A stretch of DNA of 64,000 nucleotides, taken from contig JAALGY010000061.1 of assembly GCA_032358165.1 (NCBI GenBank), positions 868,001 through 932,000 of the forward strand, read 5' to 3'. The translations under genes and the position numbers were made by a program. Source of the stretch: Diplosphaera chodatii (lineage: Eukaryota > Chlorophyta > Trebouxiophyceae > Prasiolales > Stichococcaceae). This document shows positions 56,401 to 64,000 of this stretch, in pieces; within the stretch, counting starts at the first letter, position 1; each line of letters starts with the position of its first letter. The notes beneath the pieces were generated by a model. The model was not told where the DNA came from. It did not search any database and saw only the letters and a program-made list of their open reading frames with translations.

Positions 56401-59400
56401 GGCGCGCATAGCGACGTGACTCCCACAGCCAAGCGCAGGCAGCTGCCGCCAGCCGTGCAGGTGCGTCCGCGGCAACTTGCTGTAGCATTCTGCGGCTCTC
56501 GACTGGTTCCCACTACGCCATTGCACTCGCCGGAAGCCTGCTGGCTTCGTGCTGCGGAGTGCTCATTCGAACAGCGTGTAGGTCGGCACGAGAGTGCCAT
56601 TTCGTTGCAGGCTGGGCTGGCGACCGGTCCACAGCTGATGCCGCCGACGCCTTGGCCGCTGCCGGGGGTGACCCCGCCGCTGCGTCATGCCCAGCCACAA
56701 CCGTCGGTCCCAGTGGCTCCATCATCGACAGACTGGCAGCGGGTTGGTGCTCTGCACCAACCGGCCTCTGAAGTTGATGACCTCTCAGAAACGGCAGGGA
56801 CTCTGCTAGACTTGCCAATAGGGGAACAGGGGCCGCTAGCGCCTGGCTCCAGCATCGCCCTGACGATTAAGCTGACACCACATGCACATCATCCTGCTGC
56901 AGGCGGAGTCGTCTGAGATGTCATTCACGGCGGTGTCGGACGCGTGGGAGCGGCGCACGTCGCCGGCCGAACGCGGCAACGGCAGCGCCCAGCGGCCGCT
57001 CGCCCGCACGCGCTCCAGCGGCCGCAGCGGGCGCCCCGCCAGCGGCAGCAGCCCTGCAGCAGCCGCCACAGCCGCGTCCTCCAGCATGGCCGAGGGCCCC
57101 GGCCCGCCGGCACTCGGAGTGGAGAGCTCTGGGGGCAGAGGCGGCAGCGCTGCTGCTGCTTCTGCTGCTGCTGCTGCTGCTCCTGCTCCTGCTGCTGCTG
57201 CTGCTGCTGCGGCTGCTGCCAGTGGCTCCAGCAGCCTGGGCGCCCTGCTGGGCGCTGTGCGCTCCAGCACTCCTCCGGAGGGCGCCAGCTCACGTGCAGC
57301 AGCCGGCAGCAGCGGGGCGGGCGGGTCCAGCGGCGGCGCCCAGAGCGAGCATGACCTGGGGTGGCGGCGGCAGAAGCGCCACTTCTTCATCCTCACCCAC
57401 GCAGGTGCTGGCCCTGCAGGCGCCTGGCAGTTGCAGATGCGGATTCTGTTAACCGCACCAGCTGCTGCGGTGTCCCACTGTTGCACGAGCGGAAGGCCTG
57501 TTGTCAATGGGTCAACATGCTGGATTTGAGTATTACGGTTGAGAGTTTTAGGATTTGCGGTCCACGTATGGCAACACATAAGCCTGCAATCTTCCTGCAG
57601 GCAAGCCCGTGTTCACACGTTATGGGGAGGAGGGCGCGCTTGCCGGCTTCACCGCGCTGCTGCAGGCCCTGGCGGCCTTCGTGGCCAATCGCGGCGACAG
57701 CATCCAGAGCATCAGGTTAGCGGCCGCCTGCACGACTTGCTGTGCTGCAGTGGCGTTGTGGCAACGAACCCCTTGCTCTGCTGTTGCTGCACATCGCATT
57801 GCTGCTGTCATGTGATGGTGTGCTGCCAGCTGCGGGCAAGTGCAGGACAGCCGCAAGTGACGGCTGGTGGCGCTGTGCAGGTCGGGGAGGCACGTGGTGG
57901 TGGTGTCGCAGCGCGGCCCGCTGCTGCTGGTCGCGGTCAGCAGCGGCGGCGAGCCGGTCAGCACCCTGCGCCGGCGGCTGGACCTGCTGCACGGCCAGGT
58001 CTGGGTGCCTTCGGCGACCTTCGGCAGTTTCATGGCTCTGAAGTTGACTCTGTGATGTTGCGGTACACCACTCGTCCCCAGAGCGGTTGCGTTACACAGA
58101 GTGTGTTGCTGCTGTGCATGTTCATGGCCAAACGAGTTTCCCGTATGACGTTGCCTGCACTGCACCATCACGCTGTGCGTTGCTGCTTGTTGCTGGCAGA
58201 GTAGCCGGGCATTGTGGACTTGCAGAAAACATGCTAAAGGTACCTGCACTTGCAGGTGACGCTGATTGTGACCAATGCCATTGACCGGCTCTTCACTAAG
58301 AACCCCCGCTATGACGGGCGCTCGCTGCTGGGTGCGTCACTCTGCGCACACATGGCTTCACCTTCGCCTGTGTCCTTTCTGCACTCTCTGACAGGCCGTG
58401 GCTGCAAGGGCCCCAAGTCAGTACTGTCACCCTGGTGCAGTGGTTGATTGTCATCCACTTCTATAAGAGCTCAAAACTTGCTACAAGGCTAGTTGCCGCC
58501 TGTCTGCAGTGGGCACGGGCCCGGTGCTGCGGGCGCTCGCCGCTGAGGTGGAGGTGTCGCCGTGGGGCCTGCTGCCGGCCTTCCCGCCCGCGCCGCTGCC
58601 CGCGCCGCTGCGTGCAGCCGCTGTGCACGCCCTGAAGGCGGCCATCAAGGCAGGGCGTACACCCGCGCATGCGCTGCGATGTCAAGCTGCAATGTGGCTT
58701 GCCTTCTGCTGTTGTGACCATTCGCCTCAGCAGTATGCGTGGGCCTCGTGCTGTAGATTGTCAGCACTTCTCGGCTTGCTGCAAATCAAATCAGTCAACT
58801 GCCTGCTGTCGTGCAACACGACCTGCCTGCTATTACCTGTCGGGTGCTGTGCCCTTGCACACTCGATAGGTGCCTCCTCACATGCCACGCCTGCTGCCAT
58901 TCTGCAGGACTGCTCGGCAATGTATGGCGTGCTGCTATGTGACGCTGGCATTGTGGCCCTGGCCTCCCAGGGCGACCAGCCGAAGCTGCACCCATCTGAC
59001 CTGCTGCTGTTGGCCACATTTTTACGCGCAAATGATTCTTTGCGCCAGGTGAGACTTGGTTCCTGTTTTGGCATCTGTGCCAATGTGAGGTTTCGTGAGA
59101 CATGTTGCTCTTCGCAGCTCTGCATAGCATTAGTTGACGGCTACGCTGGGCAGCATGTGTCCCAGCTGAAGTTGTCCAGCACGCCTGACACAACATAATC
59201 ACTGGCTAACAAGCGGTGGCAAGTGATCCAGGGCGAGTCGATGTGCCCGGTGTGCCTGCCGCGGCTGAACCCGGGCGCCTTCCTGCATGCGTACATCGCC
59301 TTCCTGCATCCCGCTTCCGGGCTGGCGGTGGCGCTGCTGTCGGCGGCGCCCGACACCTTCATGCCCCTGTCCAAGGGGCGCGCCGTCCTGGAGGCGCAGC

Positions 59401-60669
59401 TCAACCAGCACGGCGTCACGGCGGTGAGGGGCTTGCCCATGGCCTCATGCAAGGGCAGCACCGTTGGGTTTTCCTGCCCCCATCGGTCACGTGCCTTCTC
59501 CCACCAACCCCGATGCGGTGCAGGCATGTGTGAGCAGGCATTGACAGTGTAATGATGACATGGGGGACATAAGCCAGTAAGCATTCCTTCCACGTCCTGC
59601 TGGCCAGCCATGGCTGACTGACGTCGAATCGTCGACCCCGGTGTTCCGCAGGCTCTCATCGAGGCTGCCATGCAGCCAGGAGGAGGCCGCCTGCAGTTGA
59701 GCAGTGAGGCAGCTCCAACAGGCGACGGCAGCAGCTCAGCACCCCCAGAGCACGCCCTGAACATCCCCGCAGGCCCGCTGCTGCACTTTGTGTACCACGT
59801 GCCGGCGCGGCGGCAGTTCCTTGCGCCAGCGCCGCAGCCCGCAGACTCTGCGCAGGCATGCACCAGCCCAACGGAAAACCTAGTCGCTGCCTGCATCTCA
59901 GATAACGCGCGCTTCTCATGAGCACTGACTTTTCTTGTCACACGCCTGAGAGTCACACGTGTTCAGCAGGACTATACGGCGGCAGTGGCGCGGCTCCATG
60001 CTGCAGTGTTCGGGGATGCCGCCACTGATGGCGAGGCCGGCCCCGCGGCGGCTGATGCGCCGTCGCCCAGCCGGTCTCTGGCGGCGGGCGCCTCAGCCGG
60101 CGGCAAGGTACACACACAAGTTCACCGGCCTTGGACTGGGATTGCAAGGGTCGGACGGGCGCACCCGGCTTGGCATTGTTCTCGTCCAGCGTGTTTGCTC
60201 AGTCGTAAAAAGCTGACCGCGCCGCGAACGCATGCAGGTGCTGGGCGCCGCGATGCGGGCGGCCTCTGGTGGGATCGTTGAACCGGCGCCGGCGCCGCGG
60301 CAGCGCATGCACTTCACGGCAGAGGCCTCGCACGCGGCGCTGGCATACGCCGGGCCGGAGTTTGTGCTGTATGCGGTGAGGAGGCTTGCTGAATTGGACC
60401 TACGCGTGGCAGCTCTGCCGCCACACCACTGACAGGCGGTCATGAATTGCTCCTTATGGAGACCACTCTGCTGTACCATCAACACCCAGCACTCGTCCCC
60501 TGGTAGCTCTGGTGTGTCCGGTTAGCCAGCAATGTCCACCTCTCAGCTCTGTTTGCCACGCTCCCAGGTATTGGAGCCGCTGGTGGCAAAGGGTGCCGCT
60601 CTGGACGCCTGCAACGCGCTGTGTGCTTGGCTGAAGCCGCGGCAGGCGCACTTGTTCCTGCCACTCTAG
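53484..60669 (+). CDS. MON1: Vacuolar fusion protein MON1 (SAND family)
   Basis: MON1, with CCZ1, is the guanine-nucleotide exchange factor that activates Rab7 at late endosome/vacuole. The start at 53484 reads MVDEADVQRGRDPISQQVVS. The first four exons (to about 57402, roughly 1,060 residues) are Ser/Gly/Ala/Gln-rich and disordered, an unusually long extension. The SAND part begins at RRQKRHFFILTHAG. Three longin-type domains follow on later exons: GKPVFTRYGEEGALAGFTAL then FVANRGDSIQSIR, AGRHVVVVSQRGPLLLVAVS, VTLIVTNAIDRLFTKNPRYD (about 58260), WGLLPAFPPAPLPAPLRAAA, YGVLLCDAGIVALASQGDQP (about 58930), GESMCPVCLPRLNPGAFLHA (about 59230), LHFVYHVPARRQFLAPAP, AGPEFVLYAV and VLEPLVAKGAALDACNALCA, with stop 60667-60669. 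All signature segments appear in family order, so the identity is firm; the exact N-terminal start is less so. Exon 1-2 joins in phase (54207 to about 54360). Confidence 0.9.
57140..57235 (+). repeat. (GCT/CTG)n microsatellite coding a polyalanine run
   Basis: Runs of GCT and GCC codons in the disordered part of MON1 give a stretch of about 25 Ala broken by Ser and Pro. The region is a likely site of length polymorphism. Confidence 0.8.
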
Positions 60670-61172
60670 GGGTGCTGCTGTTCAGCAGCGTAGGACTACA
60701 TGGCAGGTGTGCGCAAGGCGGTTGCATTGTAGGTTAGGTATGAGATCGCTCTGCAGATGCAGGGCTGTCAACAGCAAGGGCGCTGGTGAACACACGGAAG
60801 CATATAGCTGTGATTTGTCATATCGTCGTGTGTGCGTACGATAGAGTCCATGATGCATCATGGTAGAGGCATTTTGACTCTTCATAAGCACCTGTGATTC
60901 CGTGAGGCTAACATCAGCATCTGATGCACCACCTCACACGACAATCTTGGGCATAAACCCTGGTGCACCTGCAACTCCTGCCGCACAACCTCAAGTGCTA
61001 GCCGGCTGCTAACATCTGTGCATGTGCAGTCTGCCACGGTGGTTGCTGTGAAGCAGTGGTATCGTACTTCAGCAGTGTCCTCAAACCAGAACGAAACCTG
61101 CAAAAAGACCCCGTGTGCACCACAACATGCCTAGTGTTGGGGGTCTAGGCCACTATCTTCTGGCAAGGCTTG
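60670..61172. other. Convergent 3' intergenic interval
   Basis: About 500 bases between the MON1 stop (+) and the kinase stop (-). No convincing frame. Confidence 0.5.
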
Positions 61173-64000
61173 CTAAGTGGGACCATCGCCAGCAGTTTGG
61201 GTGCCGCCACTGCTGGCTGCTGCTGCCGCCGCCGCTTCCCGGGCTGCCGCCTCTGCCTTTGCTGCGGCCGCCCGCGTCTGTGCCGCCGTCGCCGGCCGCC
61301 TCAGGGCCAGGTACGGGTGCGCCGCGCAGCCGTGCACGTCCAGCCGGTCTGCAGCCTTATAGGCTAGGCACCTGCAAGTTTGGGCGTGTCCACAATGCGC
61401 ACCTTGATATCGTGAAAAAACAGGGGAAACGAGCTGGATCAGCTGACACTGCAGCACACCTCGTGCACCAACACTGCACAGATCATGTGGTGCATGACTT
61501 ACTGGCCGAGGAACTCCTTCGCCTCCTGCGACACGGCGGGCTTGGCCGGGAAGCTCAGCTGCTTGGGCGCATTCAGCATCACCCCATCCCGCAGGATCTT
61601 GTCCTGTCATGAGCGGGGGCATCTCTGATCAGCTAGGCAGGGCACCTGCTGCTGGTGGCTGAACATGCTGTTGCGGCATCAACGCGCCAGAGCGCTGCAG
61701 TCAGTGCGCACACCTGGGACTGGCCCTCGCCAAAGGGACGCCGGCCGAACAGCATCTGGTACAGGATGACGCCCAGCGAGAAGACGTCCACCTGTGCACA
61801 TGGAACAGTCATCGACATCACAGGCGAAGCAGATGAGACCTGGGAGGTGAGCCCCGACGAGGGGGTCACCAGCCATGACTGCAGAGCCATCGGACTCATC
61901 AGATGCAGAAGGGTTCCGGCAGCGGCAGCAGGCACCTTGCTGGTGATGAGCGGGTTGGCCTCGAAGCACTCGGGGGGCAGGTACCAGTAGGTGCCCGCCC
62001 CCTGGCTGGTCAGCTCCATGCCCTGGCTGCACTCCTCCGCCACCTGCTTGCTCAGCCCAAAGTCCTGCGCCAGGTCGCACAGCAGCACGTCAAGCTTCCT
62101 GCCCTGCATGCATCCTCAATTCGACTGCTGGGGTCGTCATCGCAGCGGGCCATCGACATGTTGTCACTGTAAATGCTTAAAGTCCTTGAGCACTGTCACA
62201 GCAGAGAGCTGTTACTAGAGAGGGATGAATCGCACCGTGATTTTGACCTCGCCCCGCTGGTCGAACAGAATGTTGGCGGGCTTCAGGTCGTAGTGGATGA
62301 TGCGCTGCTTGATGGCGGGGCCGTTCATGTACGCCAACCCCGCAGCGATCTGCGCGGCGATCACCCGCGCCTCCTTCTCTGGCAGCATCTGCGGCATGCG
62401 CACCAATATGAGTCAGCCGGTGGGTGGCAAGGAACTCTGAGCTGCCAACGCCAGCGTCATCTTTCAGTTTGGCATGCCCACACCACATGCTGGCACGGCC
62501 TGAGCCTGAGCTGCACAGCAAATTGCTGTGAATTGCAGGTCATACCCATGTATCAAGATAGACCGCACACCAGCCACAGTCAGATGCGATGTGCACATGG
62601 TGCACAGTGCAAGGTGGTATGAGAGAAACTGCAAATGTCACCCATGCTTCGCATGCACGCACCGGGTGCAGCTGCAGGTGGGAGGCGAGGTCGCCCCCAG
62701 GCGCCACCTCGAGCACCGTCGCAAAGCTCATGGCGTCGATCTCGAACAGATCGAGCAGCCGCACGATGCGTGGGTGTACCAGCTCCTTCTGGATGTTGTA
62801 CTCGCGCACCTGTGGGCAGCGTGCTGTACATGGTGAGTTTGCGCATGATACATGCCTCAGTGGTACTGCCATCGGACCAGCGCCTTGCACGCTGGCAATA
62901 GTATCGTGCAGGGAGAGGTCGCACCGCGTGCTTGACATAGCTCTCGCGCTTGTGCTCGTTCCACTGCGGGTTGAGCTGGTGCACCTTCACCGCCACCTCC
63001 CGCCATTCGACCAGATCCACCGCCTGCGAGACAGTTGCCGCCAACTGCTCACGACGGTGCACGTCCTCTGTCGACCTGCCTTGCAAAAGTACTTCAAGAC
63101 AGAAGTCGTGATAGCCAAACGAGTTTAGCTCGTGCACAATAGAAAATCGCTATTGCACATCTTTCATCTCAGCGCCCAAGGACATAGTGCGATGTCGCGA
63201 TAGGGCGCGCACCAGGTACACATCGGAGAAGCCGCCCTTGCCCAGCAGGTTGCCCATGCGGTAGCGCTGGTGCAGCAGCGCGCGGTCCCGGAACCGCGAC
63301 TCGCCCTCGTCCCGCAGCCGCCGCAGCTCCCTGCACCGTAAGACACGGCGCTCGGCGCGTGGCCGTTCCGTCGGTCGGCCACAAGCCAGCAGGAAAACAC
63401 GCGCAGAGCGCAACAGGTGGAGGGCGCGCAGTCAGCGCTCGCACTTGATGTGCGCCAGCTTGGCGGCCTCGAGCGTCTCGCGCTCCCGATGCAGCACATC
63501 CTCCTCCCGCTTCAGGGCAGCCAGCCGCACCTGCAGGGCGCACAGAGGGACCGTCATGAGCCATCCCGAGGTGGCGTCTATGATGAAGACATGATGTGCA
63601 GTGCTTCGTCCTGGACTAGTGGGCAGTGGCCTCTGCTCTCGGTCACCTCATCTCAGCCTGTTACAGTGCCAGGAGCTGTGCGGACTGGCACCTGGTATTG
63701 GGCCCACTGGCTGCTGCTTGCTCAACACAACAGATGCCACACAGTTGCTGGAGAACCACTGCTCACCTTGTAGATCTCATCCTGAGCCACGTAGTCTTCT
63801 GGCGAGATGAAGGCCTCGCCGCCAGGCGCTGGGGCGGGGGCAGCGCCATTTGCACGCTGCGGAGACGTGGTCGGTGCGCTGAGAGGGTGTCCGGGCGGCG
63901 GTAGACGCTTCTTGATCAGCTGCAAGGTGACTCATAGGTAGGCTCAGGCCACAATGCTGCTAGCCAGATTGCAACGATTGAAGGCAGTCATGGCAAAGGC
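61173..64000 (-). CDS. TLK: TOUSLED-like protein kinase (5' partial)
   Basis: Nuclear Ser/Thr kinase that in plants and animals phosphorylates ASF1 and supports chromatin assembly; the N-terminus lies beyond 64000. Visible from the right: LIKKRLPPPGHPLSAPTTS (about 63910), a coiled coil RLAALKREEDVLHRERETLE (about 63520), the Gly loop LGKGGFSDVYLVR (about 63240), VAVKVHQLNPQWNEHKRESY (Lys for ATP), VREYNIQKELVHPRIVRLLD, the catalytic loop IIHYDLKPANILF (about 62290), KIT|DFGLSKQVAEEC at an exon border, TSQGAGTYWYLPPECFEANP, VDVFSLGVILYQMLFGRRPF and ending CLAYKAADRLDVHGCAAHPY. The C-terminus is Ala/Gln-poor, Arg/Ala-rich, stop at 61173. Substitutions fit the TLK family (HYDLKP, TSQGAGTYWYLPPE). 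About nine exons are inside the window. Confidence 0.92.

Noticed and set aside
56944..57354. Cys-rich plus-strand frame with runs of Cys
   Set aside because: A frame-shifted reading of the CTG/GCT microsatellite in MON1; not a cysteine-rich protein.
1..64000. CRISPR array, bacterial operons, prophage, rRNA or tRNA genes
   Set aside because: The window is intron-rich eukaryotic DNA; I saw no spaced direct repeats of CRISPR type and no clear T-loop (GGTTCRAATCC) with matching arms. A tRNAscan-SE run would settle tRNAs.

Overview
This window is nuclear DNA of a green alga, most likely a trebouxiophyte (Coccomyxa/Chlorella-like). The evidence is: genes broken into many short exons with GT...(T)GCAG introns; GC-rich codons; plant-type families (BRUTUS iron regulator, HR-like lesion inducer, PTEN-formin, TOUSLED-like kinase, CBSX, clade-A-like PP2C, DEL-type E2F); and several N-termini that look like chloroplast transit peptides. 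Genus is not resolvable by eye. Coordinates of multi-exon genes are coding spans from first to last coding exon I could reconstruct; splice sites were read by eye from GT/AG, phase and homology.

Layout: 1-9.5 kb holds the C-terminal part of a BRUTUS/HRZ E3 ligase (+), RNase P subunit RPP30 (-), a glyoxylate/hydroxypyruvate reductase (+) and a GPANK1-like G-patch protein (-). 10.1-18.0 kb is one large formin (+) with an N-terminal PTEN-like module, an FH1 and an FH2 interrupted by a second polyproline block. 18.2-21.9 kb holds two unidentified membrane proteins (-), the first probably plastid-targeted. 22.8-25.3 kb (+) reads as an RP2/TBCC domain joined to a clathrin light chain domain; 25.7-27.3 kb (+) is a multipass, probably plastid, membrane protein. 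27.7-32.5 kb (-) is an atypical E2F with two DNA-binding domains. 33.7-36.3 kb (+) is a putative plastid membrane protein ending in an EF-hand. 37.1-40.0 kb (-) is an AADAT/ARO8-like aminotransferase. 41.1-43.6 kb (+) is a DEDDy 3'-5' exonuclease with a Cys-rich tail; 43.8-44.8 kb (-) an HR-like lesion inducer/DoxX-like protein; 45.2-45.7 kb a possible small gene; 46.6-50.5 kb (+) a PP2C phosphatase. After a gene-poor stretch come a CBSX protein (52.1-52.8 kb, -), the Rab7-activating factor MON1 (53.5-60.7 kb, +) and the kinase end of a TOUSLED-like kinase (61.2-64 kb, -, running off the window).

Neighbours mostly alternate in strand, giving divergent promoter pairs and convergent 3' ends; there is no operon logic. 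Functional themes are ordinary housekeeping and regulation: iron sensing, tRNA processing, photorespiratory metabolism, actin, endosome/vacuole traffic and cell-cycle transcription. The most unusual items are the RP2-clathrin light chain reading, the polyproline insertion inside FH2, the catalytically degenerate PTEN module, the PP2C that keeps the abscisic-acid 'lock' tryptophan, and several unassigned plastid-type membrane proteins. No mobile element, CRISPR array, rRNA or tRNA was recognised.
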